A DNA stretch of 53,675 nt, taken from Burkholderiales bacterium. GTDB lineage: Bacteria; Pseudomonadota; Gammaproteobacteria; Burkholderiales; Burkholderiaceae_F. Position 1 is the first letter of the stretch. Each line of letters begins with the position of its first letter. Made by a program: the position numbers and the translations under genes. Positions 1-9,840 of this stretch are shown here, piece after piece. The DNA is taken from assembly GCA_020355165.1 (NCBI GenBank), contig CP070661.1, forward strand, positions 2,619,678 through 2,673,352, in the 5' to 3' direction. The notes below the pieces were generated by a model. That model saw nothing but the letters and a program-made list of their open reading frames with translations, had not been told where the DNA came from and did no database searches.

Positions 1-23
1 TGAGCGGTTCGCTGAGGCTCGTC

Positions 24-129
24 GTCCCGGCGCAGGCCGGGACCCAATCCTCGGCGCCCGCCCTTGGGCGCTGGCCCGCGCCGGGGCGGCGCTGCTCGCC
101 GCCGACTTGGGCCCCGGCCTGCGCCGGGG
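24..129. repeat. Inverted pair of extragenic palindromes (CCCGGC subtype)
   Basis: Two GC-rich hairpins face each other. The left one has arms GTCCCGGC (24-31) and GCCGGGAC (36-43) around a 4-base loop and is followed by CCCAA. The right one has arms CCCCGGC (112-118) and GCCGGGG (123-129) and is preceded by TTGGG, so the second unit is the reverse complement of the first. Similar units occur at 48763-48827 and, in a CCCCGC subtype, at 51575-51709 and 53475. Bases 1-142 hold no gene I can support. The pair ends 13 bases before the first permease start. Confidence 0.7.
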
Positions 130-142
130 CGACGAACGACTG

Positions 143-1120
143 ATGCTGAACTACATCCTGCGCCGCCTCGGCTACGGCGTGCTGATCCTCGTCGGCGTGA
201 ACCTGTTCACCTTCGTCCTGTTCTTCACGCTGAATACGCCGGACGACATGGCGCGCCTGAACATCGGCGGCAAGCGGGTGACGGCCGAGGCGATCGAGAA
301 GTGGAAGATCGAGCGCGGCTACGACAAGCCGCTGCTGTACAGCGGCAAGGACCAGGGAGCGAGGCGGTTGACGAACACCATCTTCTTCGAGCGCTCGGTG
401 CAGCTGTTCGCGTTCGAGTTCGGCGCCTCCGACAGCGGCCGCGACATCGGCTACGAGATCCGCCAGCGGATCAGCCCGTCGCTGGCGGTCGCCCTGCCGA
501 CCTACCTGCTCGGCGTCATGGCCACGGTCTGCGTGGCGCTGCTGATGGTGTTCTTCCGCGCCACCTACCTCGACTTCTGGGGCGTCACCGGCGCGGTCGT
601 GCTGATGTCGATCTCGGCGCTTTTTTACATCATCGTCGGCCAGTGGTTCTTCTCCAGCCTGCTGCGGCTGGTGCCGATCTCCGGTTTCGCCGGCGGCTGG
701 AACCTCGCCGTCTTCCTCGCCCTGCCGATCGTGATCGGCGTGGTGGCCCGCCTCGGCGCCGACTCGCTGCTGTACCGGACCATGTTCCTGGAGGAGATCG
801 GCAAGGACTACGTGCGCACGGCGCGCGCCAAGGGACTGTCGGAGGCGGCGGTGCTGTTCCGTCACGTACTGCGCAACGCCTCGCTGCCGATCCTGACCTC
901 GACGGTGGCCGTGCTGCCGCTGCTGTTCCTCGGCAGCCTGATCATGGAGAGCTTCTTCGGCATTCCCGGACTGGGCAGCTACACCATCGACGCGATCAAC
1001 GCGCAGGACTTCGCGATCGTGCGGGCGATGGTGTTCCTCGGATCGTTCCTTTACATCATCGGCCTGATCCTGACCGACATCTCCTACACGCTGGTCGACC
1101 CGCGCATCCGCCTGGCCTGA
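143..1120 (+). CDS. yejB: Oligopeptide ABC transporter permease, YejB-like
   Basis: Inner-membrane permease subunit of a peptide-type ABC importer, 325 residues. The N-terminus MLNYILRRLGYGVLILVGVN is the usual first membrane helix of the DppB/OppB/YejB family. A long periplasmic loop follows (about 35-110), then four or five more helices. The cytoplasmic EAA-type loop reads EEIGKDYVRTARAKGLSE near residues 215-232, and FGIPGLGSYTIDAI follows it as in the family. I chose the ATG at 143 because the upstream in-frame extension is only repeat DNA. The next permease starts 5 bases after the stop, so the genes form an operon. YejB rather than DppB is favoured by the double-ATPase partner downstream. 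The substrate, probably oligopeptides, is inferred. No solute-binding protein (yejA) is seen; it could lie left of the window. Confidence 0.85.
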   Translation: MLNYILRRLGYGVLILVGVNLFTFVLFFTLNTPDDMARLNIGGKRVTAEAIEKWKIERGYDKPLLYSGKDQGARRLTNTIFFERSVQLFAFEFGASDSGRDIGYEIRQRISPSLAVALPTYLLGVMATVCVALLMVFFRATYLDFWGVTGAVVLMSISALFYIIVGQWFFSSLLRLVPISGFAGGWNLAVFLALPIVIGVVARLGADSLLYRTMFLEEIGKDYVRTARAKGLSEAAVLFRHVLRNASLPILTSTVAVLPLLFLGSLIMESFFGIPGLGSYTIDAINAQDFAIVRAMVFLGSFLYIIGLILTDISYTLVDPRIRLA

Positions 1121-1125
1121 TCCCG

Positions 1126-2630
1126 ATGCCGAAGCTCGTCTTCCTTCCCACCGACGTCGCGCTCTTCCTGCTGCTGGCCGGCCTGGCGCTGTACGTCTGG
1201 CATGCGCGCCGCTCGCCGGACCTGCGCGCAACCTGGCGGCCGGTGTTCCGCGACGCGGCGGCGATGAGCGCGCTGGTGATGCTGTCGCTGTTCCTGCTGA
1301 TCGCGGTGCTCGACTCGATCCACTTCCGGCCACTGCTGCCGTCGGCGCCGGGCGCCGCCGCCGACGCTCCCGCCGCCTATTCGACGCGGACCTATTCGGT
1401 GCTGGACCAGCTGCTGCGCCGGCAGATGGAGGGCACCGAGCGGACCTACTCGGCGCCGCTGTCATACCAGTCGTACAGCAAGGAAACGATCGAGGTCGAC
1501 GGCAAGCCGGTGCGCGAGTTCCCGCGCCTGGGCCATGGCGGTGCGCACCTGAAGGAGCCCGCGCGGCAGTGGCTGCCCGACCTGGCCCAGCGCTCGGCGC
1601 TGGGCCTCGGCGGCGGCCTCGTCGCGGCGCTGTTGCTGGCTGCCGCGGTGCTGGCGGTGCGGGCCGGCGCCGGCGGCATCGCCTTTGCCGACAGTGTGCG
1701 CGCTGCGTGGCGACGGGAGACGGAACTGCCGCTGCGCGCAATCCTGCTCACCAGCGGCGCCGTTCTGCTGCTCGCGGGGTGGGTGGCGTCGGTCTGGTTC
1801 TCCTATCACGTGCTCGGCACCGACCGCACCGGCAACGACGTGCTGTACCAGGCGATCAAGTCGGTGCGCACGGCGATCGTGATCGGCTCCCTGGCCACGC
1901 TGGCCACGCTGCCGTTCGCAATCGCTTTCGGCATCCTGGCCGGCTACTTCAAGGGCCGGGTCGACGACGCGATCCAGTACCTGTACACGGTACTGTCGTC
2001 GATCCCCGGCGTGCTGCTGATCGCCGCCTTCGTGCTGATGATCCAGGTGTGGATCGACAAGCACCCGGAGCTGTACGAGACGGGGCTGGAGCGCGCCGAC
2101 GTGCGGCTGCTGCTGTTGTGCGTGATCCTCGGCGTCACCGGCTGGGCAACGCTGTGCCGGCTGCTGCGCGCCGAGGCGTTGAAACTCTCCGAGCTCGACT
2201 ACGTGCAGGCGGCGCGCGCCTTCGGCGTGTCCCACTTCGGCATCATGCGGCGGCACATCTTCCCCAACCTGATGCACATCGTGCTGATCGTCGCCGTGCT
2301 CGACTTCTCCGGCCTGGTGCTGTACGAGGCGGTGCTGTCCTACGTCGGCGTCGGTGTCGACCCGACCACCGCCAGCTTCGGCTCGATGTTCAACCTGGCG
2401 CGCACCGAGATGAGCCGCGATCCGGCCGTGTGGTGGAACCTGCTCGCCGCGTTTCTCTTCATGCTGGCGCTGGTGCTGTCGGCCAACCTGTTCGCCGGCG
2501 CGGTGCGCGAGGCCTTCGACCCGCGGGCCCGCGCTTTCCGGCCGCGCCTGGCGCGGCGGGCGCCGTCTCTCGCTGCGGCGGGGCAGGGGGCGGGCGAGGG
2601 CGACCGCCCGGCGGCGGGCGGAGCCGGCTG

Positions 2631-2631
<1 letters not shown>
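1126..2631 (+). CDS. yejE: Oligopeptide ABC transporter permease, YejE-like, long N-terminus
   Basis: Second inner-membrane permease subunit, 501 residues. The C-terminal half (about 215-480) is a standard BPD_transp_1 domain with the EAA loop ELDYVQAARAFGVSHFGIM and an ASFGSMF motif near the end. The N-terminal part is longer than E. coli YejE (about 340 residues, from memory): a helix at 5-20, a second at about 45-65, then a hydrophilic, presumably periplasmic stretch of about 80 residues and an extra helix around 155-175. The start ATG at 1126 follows the first permease stop after 5 bases. The stop overlaps the ATPase start (ATGA), which suggests translational coupling. The last 30 residues are rich in Ala, Gly and Arg. 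Confidence 0.83.
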
Positions 2632-4484
<1,853 letters not shown>

Positions 4485-4558
4485 CGCTGCCTGAGCGGTT
4501 GCCGGCGCCTGCACTGCCAATGTGGGCTGGCAATCGGTCGCTTGCACAGCCGTGGCGG

Positions 4559-6538
4559 CTACTTCAGTTGCTCGGCGAGAAACTTCTCGACCCGGCGGAA
4601 GAAATCGAAGCGGTTCTCCTCCAGCAGGAAGCCGTGTCCTTCCTTGTCGTAGATAACGTATTCGACCGGGACGCCGGTCTGCTGCAGCGCGGCATGCATG
4701 CTCTCGCCGTGCTCGATCGGTACCCGCTGGTCGAGTCCGCCGTAGGCCATCAGCACCGGCCGCTTGATCCGGTCGGCAAGCCGAACCGGCGAGGTCTTGT
4801 CGAACTGCGCGCGGTCCGCCGTGGGGCTGCCGATCAGCGTCTGCAGCAGGAATTCCATGTCGCGCACCAGCCGTGCCGTGTCGGACCACGTGGCCGACTG
4901 CTGCAGGTCGAGGTCGGTCACGCCGACGAAGTTGATGCCGCACTTCCAGAAGTCGGGGTCACGGGCCAGGCCGATCATCACCGCGTAGCCGCCGTAGCTG
5001 CCGCCGGCGATGCAGGCGCGGCTGCGGTCGACGATGCCCTGCCTGGCCAGGTGCTCGACGCCATCGTTCAGGTCGTCCTGCATCGCCAGGCCCCATTGCT
5101 TCCAGCCCGCCGCGTAGTGCTTCCAGCCGTGGCCCAGGCTGCCGCGAAAGTCCGGCTGCAGCACGGCGTAGCCACGCGAAGCGAGGAACTGTGCCTGATC
5201 GTCCCAGCCCCAGGTCTCGCCGCGCACCCACGGCCCGCCGTGCACTAGCACCACCAGCGGCAGGTTGATCGGCTCCCTGCCCGGCGGCAGGGTCAGGTAG
5301 GCGGGGATGCCGAGCCCGTCGCGCGCCGGATAGCGCAGGAACTTCTGCTCGGCCATCTTGGCCGGATCGATCCATGGCCGCGCCGCCACGCCGCGCTCGA
5401 GCTGCTTCTTCTCCGGGTCGAACAGGTAATAGCTGGCCGGATCCTTGTCCGACTGCGACGTCACCAGCATGACCTGCCCGTTGCGTGCCCGCGCAAGCGT
5501 GTTCACCCGCCCGGGCAGGGTCTGGTCGATCATCTTCTGCCAGGTCGCCCACTGCGGATCGAACCACACGAACTCGCGCCGGTCGGCCTCGAAGGTCGCG
5601 CCGGCGAGACGCTTCGCGCGCCGGTCGAAGATCAGCCCCGACCCGACGTCGTAGTTCCTGTGTCCGACCACCTGCTCGCCCAGCCGGCCGGCGGCGACGT
5701 CGTAGCGGTACAGGGCGAGCTTGTCGCCGCCGGCGCGTGCGGTGACGATCAGGCCGCCGTCGAAGTCGAACGCCACCGGGGCGAAGGCCTCCGGCTCGTT
5801 CTTGAAGGTGTCGAAAGTACCGAGCTTGCGCCATGGTGACTCGTCGTCGGCGCGGTAGTGGACCGAGACGATGCCGCGGCGCTCGTCGACGATGGCGGCC
5901 CGCGGCACTGCCGTCTGGTCGACGATCCAGCTCGTCACCTCACCGGGCGAGTCGAACGTCAGCAGCGTCTTGCGCCCGCTGCGGGTGTCCATCCGGTACA
6001 CGTCCGGGAAGCGGGCGTTGCGGTCGTTGGCCAGGACCAGGATGTCGTCGGTCGGCTTGCCTTCGTCCGGCAGCGTCGCCAGGAATTCGGAGTAGCGGAA
6101 CGTATACGACGCGCCGGTGGCGCTGATCGGCGACGGGGCCGACAGTTCCCGCCCGTTGCTGCCGTCGCGGTCGACTGCGTATAAGCCGGCGCCGACCTGC
6201 TCGCCGCCGGCGCGCTGCAGGTCGATCAGGTTGAACACCAGCCTGTCGTCGCTGGCCCACCAGAAGTCGCGCACATCCTGGTTGGTCATCGAGGTGATCC
6301 CCATCGACTTGCGGACGCTGAGGTCGATGACGGCGAGGTTGCGGCGGCCGTTGACCGGCACGATTGCGCCGAGGTACTGGCCGCTGGGAGACAGCTTCAG
6401 GCCCCCGAACTGCGGAAAGCGGAAGAAGTCTTCCAGCGGCTGCTGCGTTGCAGCAGAAGTCTGGCCCTGCGCGACAGGTGGCAGCAGGGCCGCCGCGCCT
6501 GCAGCGAGGGGGAGCTTTACGAGGGTTCGACGGCGCAT
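4559..6538 (-). CDS. S9 family prolyl-oligopeptidase-type peptidase, exported
   Basis: Serine peptidase of 659 residues. The start at 6538 gives an N-terminus MRRRTLVKLPLAAGAAALLP, a twin-arginine-like signal (RRTLVK) followed by a hydrophobic stretch and an AQGQ cleavage region, so export by Tat is plausible. Residues about 40-390 look like the beta-propeller seen in acylaminoacyl peptidases. The catalytic hydrolase domain follows, with VLVHGGPW, the nucleophile in GGSYGGYAVM (Ser514), an acidic residue after MAYGGLDQRVP and the His in KEGHGF. The family cleaves short peptides. The adjacent Yej importer, TonB receptors and tonB-exbBD cluster suggest it trims peptides during uptake. Longer in-frame starts exist upstream, but they add only low-complexity sequence without a signal. 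Confidence 0.87.
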   Translation of the reverse strand: MRRRTLVKLPLAAGAAALLPPVAQGQTSAATQQPLEDFFRFPQFGGLKLSPSGQYLGAIVPVNGRRNLAVIDLSVRKSMGITSMTNQDVRDFWWASDDRLVFNLIDLQRAGGEQVGAGLYAVDRDGSNGRELSAPSPISATGASYTFRYSEFLATLPDEGKPTDDILVLANDRNARFPDVYRMDTRSGRKTLLTFDSPGEVTSWIVDQTAVPRAAIVDERRGIVSVHYRADDESPWRKLGTFDTFKNEPEAFAPVAFDFDGGLIVTARAGGDKLALYRYDVAAGRLGEQVVGHRNYDVGSGLIFDRRAKRLAGATFEADRREFVWFDPQWATWQKMIDQTLPGRVNTLARARNGQVMLVTSQSDKDPASYYLFDPEKKQLERGVAARPWIDPAKMAEQKFLRYPARDGLGIPAYLTLPPGREPINLPLVVLVHGGPWVRGETWGWDDQAQFLASRGYAVLQPDFRGSLGHGWKHYAAGWKQWGLAMQDDLNDGVEHLARQGIVDRSRACIAGGSYGGYAVMIGLARDPDFWKCGINFVGVTDLDLQQSATWSDTARLVRDMEFLLQTLIGSPTADRAQFDKTSPVRLADRIKRPVLMAYGGLDQRVPIEHGESMHAALQQTGVPVEYVIYDKEGHGFLLEENRFDFFRRVEKFLAEQLK

Positions 6539-6873
6539 CGTGGTCTCCGAAGGCCAGACGGGGCGACATGACCGGGTACGGTCGGCGGTTCCGCCCCACC
6601 ACCAAGATGCCGGCAAGACTAGCCGGCCGTGGGGCCACCGCATGCACGCAAGCTGGCCCAACAGAAGCCACGCGTTGCACGAGGCCCTAAGTACTCCCTG
6701 CTCGTGTCAGAAAACCGCAACAGCCCAACGGGGGACCTCCTCTCATTGATTGTCAACACTTCGAAAACACGAAGAAAATGGCCCGTTCGCCCGGACCAAG
6801 CACCGCGGATTGGCGGGATGTGGCGCGCGGTTCGGGCGGCTGACGTTCGTTTTCAAACGGGGGAGCTACCAAG
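6539..6873. other. Divergent intergenic region, S9 peptidase / TonB receptor
   Basis: A 335-base gap between divergent genes. It should hold the promoters for both the leftward peptidase and the rightward receptor. I see no small ORF with a ribosome site. The centre (about 6741-6780) is AT-richer than its surroundings and carries two small inverted repeats, described separately. The start of the receptor is preceded by a GGGGGAG ribosome-binding site near 6860. Confidence 0.5.
6746..6774. promoter_or_regulatory. Candidate operator: two adjacent small inverted repeats
   Basis: TTGA-TTG-TCAA (6746-6756) is followed 2 bases later by CTTCG-AAAACA-CGAAG (6759-6774). They form an AT-rich island in the middle of the divergent peptidase/receptor spacer. 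I could not fit a good -35/-10 pair here. A regulator-binding site is inferred only from symmetry and location. Confidence 0.3.
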
Positions 6874-9549
6874 ATGTCTTACAAACTGAAGCCAGTCGTT
6901 CGCAGCCTGGCATTGGCCTTCGGCGGCGTGGCAAGCGCGGCGCTGGTCGCCTTTCCGGCCCAGGCGCAGCAGGCCCAGCAACTCGAGCGGGTCGAGGTCA
7001 CCGGCACCAACATTCCGCGGGTCGACATGGAGACGGTCAACCCGGTGATAGTCGTCGACCGCGCGGCAATCGAGCGCAGCGGCGCGACGACGCTGACCGA
7101 AGTGCTGATATCGCTGCCCGTGGTCAGCGGGGGCTCGTTCACTGAAACGGTGAACGCCGGCAACAGCTTTGCGCCGGGCACGGCGTCGATCTCGCTGCGA
7201 GGCCTCGGCGTCAACACGGTGCTGGTGCTGCTCAACGGCCGCCGCATCGCCGGCTACGGCTTCGCGCAGAACATCAACGAGGCCTTCGTCGACCTGAACA
7301 GCATCCCGGTCACTGCAATCGAGCGCATCGACATCCTCAAGGACGGCGCCTCGGCCATTTACGGATCCGACGCGATCGCCGGCGTGGTCAACGTCATCCT
7401 GCGCAAGGACTATCAGGGCGTCGAAGTCGGCGGCATGTACGGTGCCACCGCCGACGGCGGTGGCACCGAGTACCGTGCCAACGTGACCGCCGGCTGGGGC
7501 AACCTGGCCAAGGACAAGTTCAACATCATGGGCACGATCGATTACTTCAATCGATCGGAAATCGTGGCGACCGACCGCGACTACAGCAAGTCGCCCAACC
7601 AGGCCCCGAACGGTGGCTACGACCAGCGCTCGCCGACCGGCAACCCGGGCACCTGGTCCGGCGCTGCCGCCGGCGGCTTCCAGCCCTTCGCCAACTGCCC
7701 GCCGGAAAGCGTCACCAGCGAGATCCTTGGCGTACCGACCTGCGCCTACAACTTCGCCGGCGACAACTGGCTGCTGCCCAAGACCGAGCGGATTGGCCTG
7801 TTCCTGAAGGGCGTGGCCGACTTCACGCCGGACCTGCAGGGCTTCGCCGAATTCAGCTATACGACCAACACGACCAACCAGTCGGCCGCGCCGACGCCGA
7901 GCAGCTACCCGGTGCCGGCGGCCAACCCGAGCAACCCGTTCGGCGCTCCGGTGACCGCGATCTACCGGGTGACCGACGTCGGCAAGCGGCTGAACGAGAT
8001 CGAGAGCGACAACTACCGCGTCCTCGGCGGTCTGCGCGGCTACGCCTTCGACTCGACCTGGGAAGTGGCGGGCACCTGGTCGAAGAACGACGTGACCAAC
8101 ACCGGCTCGAACTATGTCTCGACGCCCGATGTGCGCCGGGCGCTCGCCGGCACGCTGCCGGGTTTCGAGGGGCAGTACTACCACCTGACCGACAACTCGC
8201 AGACCCCGCCCGAGATGCTGCAGGCGCTGCGCCGAACCACTTATCGGTGGGGCGAGAGCGAGATCTACGGCTTCGACGCCAAGGGCTCGCGCGAGTTGTG
8301 GCAGCTGTCCGGCGGCATGTCGGCAATCGCCGTCGGCGGCGAGTGGTACCACGAGAGCATCTCCGACACGCGCGACCCGGCCAGTGCGGCTGGCCTGATC
8401 GCCGGCTCCGGCGGGGTGTCGGCCGCAGGCGACCGCAACCGTACGTCGCTATACGCCGAACTGGCGCTGCCGTTTTTCAAGGGCTTCGAGTCGCAGTGGG
8501 CGGTGCGCTGGGACGATTACTCGGACTTCGGCAGCAAGGTCTCGCCGAAGATCTCGGCCAGCTACCGCCCGGTCGACAACTTCCTGATCCGCGGCGGATG
8601 GGGCCAGGGCTTCCGCGCGCCGTCGCTGGTCGAGCTGTACCTGGGCGGGTCGACTTCGTTCCCGAATGTGCGCGACCAGCCGCGCTGCGACGCCTACACC
8701 GCCGCCTACGGTGCCGACGATCCGCGCACGGTCGGCGTCTGCCAGGCACCGCAGGTTCGGACTCAAGGCGGCGGCAACCCGGCGCTCGAGGCCGAGGAGT
8801 CGGAGAACATCTTCGCCGGCATCGTCTGGGACATCACCAAGGACCTGAACGTCGCCTTCGACTACTACAACATCAAGCACGACAACCGGGTCACGGACCC
8901 GAATCCAAACTACGTAGTAGCGAACTTCCCGGAGTGCCCGGGCGGCTGCGCCAACGGCACCGACCGCGCAGTGCGGAATCCTGACGACATCGCGGCGAAC
9001 GCGCCGGGCGCGCTGTTCGGCACCGCCACGACCGACCCGAACCGGCCGGGCGTGTTCCGGTCGTACTTCAACGCGACCAAGCAGCAGACCGACGGCTTCG
9101 ACGCGGAGATCCGCTACCGCTTCTCGGTCGGCGGCTGGGGCAACTTCACCACCGTCCTGTTCGGCACCTACATCCGCAACTTCGACCGGCAGGACAACCC
9201 GGGCGGAGAACTCAACCACTACGTCGGCACCTACGAGTACCCGCGCATCCGCGCCAACGCGACCGCGTTTTGGGAGATCGGCGGCTGGGCGACGACGCTG
9301 CGCTACAACTGGCGTGATTCGTTCGACCAGTTCTACCAGGTGCAGAGGGAGAAGGTCGATTCGTACGGCACGTGGGACCTGCAGGTTGCCTACAAGGGCT
9401 TCAAGAACCTGACCGTCACCGCCGGCGCGATCAACCTGTTCAACCAGGAGCCGCCGTTCGGCGACCAGCAGTGGACCGGCTACGTCGACACGGTCGACAG
9501 CCCGCGCGGAGGGTTCTACTACCTGAGCGCGTCGTACAAGTTCTTCTGA
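6874..9549 (+). CDS. TonB-dependent outer-membrane receptor (first of two)
   Basis: Outer-membrane beta-barrel receptor of 891 residues. It has a Sec signal (MSYKLKPVVRSLALAFGGVA, cleavage after AQA), then QQLERVEVTGTNIPRV, where the TonB box region of this family lies. The plug domain (about 45-170) contains SLRGLGVNTVLVLLNGRRIAGY and the conserved DGASAIYGSDAIAGVVNVIL. The barrel runs to the C-terminus, which ends in YKFF with the expected terminal aromatic residue. LRGLG.N/LVLLNGRR is typical of receptors for peptides or plant-derived compounds rather than of classical siderophore receptors. No ligand can be read from sequence. It is monocistronic, with a terminator right after the stop. 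The adjacent peptidase and Yej importer support a peptide substrate, as inference only. Confidence 0.88.
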   Translation: MSYKLKPVVRSLALAFGGVASAALVAFPAQAQQAQQLERVEVTGTNIPRVDMETVNPVIVVDRAAIERSGATTLTEVLISLPVVSGGSFTETVNAGNSFAPGTASISLRGLGVNTVLVLLNGRRIAGYGFAQNINEAFVDLNSIPVTAIERIDILKDGASAIYGSDAIAGVVNVILRKDYQGVEVGGMYGATADGGGTEYRANVTAGWGNLAKDKFNIMGTIDYFNRSEIVATDRDYSKSPNQAPNGGYDQRSPTGNPGTWSGAAAGGFQPFANCPPESVTSEILGVPTCAYNFAGDNWLLPKTERIGLFLKGVADFTPDLQGFAEFSYTTNTTNQSAAPTPSSYPVPAANPSNPFGAPVTAIYRVTDVGKRLNEIESDNYRVLGGLRGYAFDSTWEVAGTWSKNDVTNTGSNYVSTPDVRRALAGTLPGFEGQYYHLTDNSQTPPEMLQALRRTTYRWGESEIYGFDAKGSRELWQLSGGMSAIAVGGEWYHESISDTRDPASAAGLIAGSGGVSAAGDRNRTSLYAELALPFFKGFESQWAVRWDDYSDFGSKVSPKISASYRPVDNFLIRGGWGQGFRAPSLVELYLGGSTSFPNVRDQPRCDAYTAAYGADDPRTVGVCQAPQVRTQGGGNPALEAEESENIFAGIVWDITKDLNVAFDYYNIKHDNRVTDPNPNYVVANFPECPGGCANGTDRAVRNPDDIAANAPGALFGTATTDPNRPGVFRSYFNATKQQTDGFDAEIRYRFSVGGWGNFTTVLFGTYIRNFDRQDNPGGELNHYVGTYEYPRIRANATAFWEIGGWATTLRYNWRDSFDQFYQVQREKVDSYGTWDLQVAYKGFKNLTVTAGAINLFNQEPPFGDQQWTGYVDTVDSPRGGFYYLSASYKFF

Positions 9550-9570
9550 TCGAAAGACCGATCCGCTCGA

Positions 9571-9602
9571 ACCCGCTGGCGACCCCAGCGGGTTTTTTTT
9601 TT
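9571..9602 (+). terminator. Intrinsic terminator after the first TonB receptor
   Basis: An 8-bp stem CCCGCTGG (9572-9579) / CCAGCGGG (9585-9592) with a 5-base loop is followed by ten T residues (9593-9602). It lies 22 bases past the receptor stop. This is a textbook Rho-independent terminator and separates the two receptor genes into distinct units. Confidence 0.93.
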
Positions 9603-9703
9603 CGTCTGCAACTCGCGAATGCGGCCCGCCGTTGTGCGGCGCAAGAACTGCCCGTCTGCGGCTTGTACGTTGTCGTGACGTCGCGACGCCTTGCTCCGGG
9701 CGT

Positions 9704-9717
9704 GTGATCTACATCAA
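9704..9717. promoter_or_regulatory. Possible FNR/Anr (CRP-family) binding site
   Basis: GTGATCTACATCAA matches the FNR-family consensus TTGAT-N4-ATCAA at nine of ten defined positions. It lies 124 bases before the second receptor start and well past the terminator of the first. The 9603-9840 spacer otherwise shows no obvious -35/-10 pair. The site could place the second receptor under oxygen or carbon control, but a chance match is possible. Confidence 0.35.
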
Positions 9718-9840
9718 GTAACCCGGCTGCATCAGGGGGTTTCATCTGCCGAATTGTCGCGGCCGCGCGTGAGGCATGAGGCATGGTGTGCTGCATCCGC
9801 CGCCGGCCATCGGGTTCTTTGAGTGGAGAGGAGAACGCCC

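Noticed and set aside
64-1125. Extended start of the YejE-like permease reading through yejB
   Set aside because: The out-of-frame segment is Arg/Pro-rich; the family N-terminus begins at the ATG at 1126.
4490-4558. Terminator between yejF and the S9 peptidase
   Set aside because: Only a 5-bp stem (TGCCA/TGGCA) with no T-run is visible.
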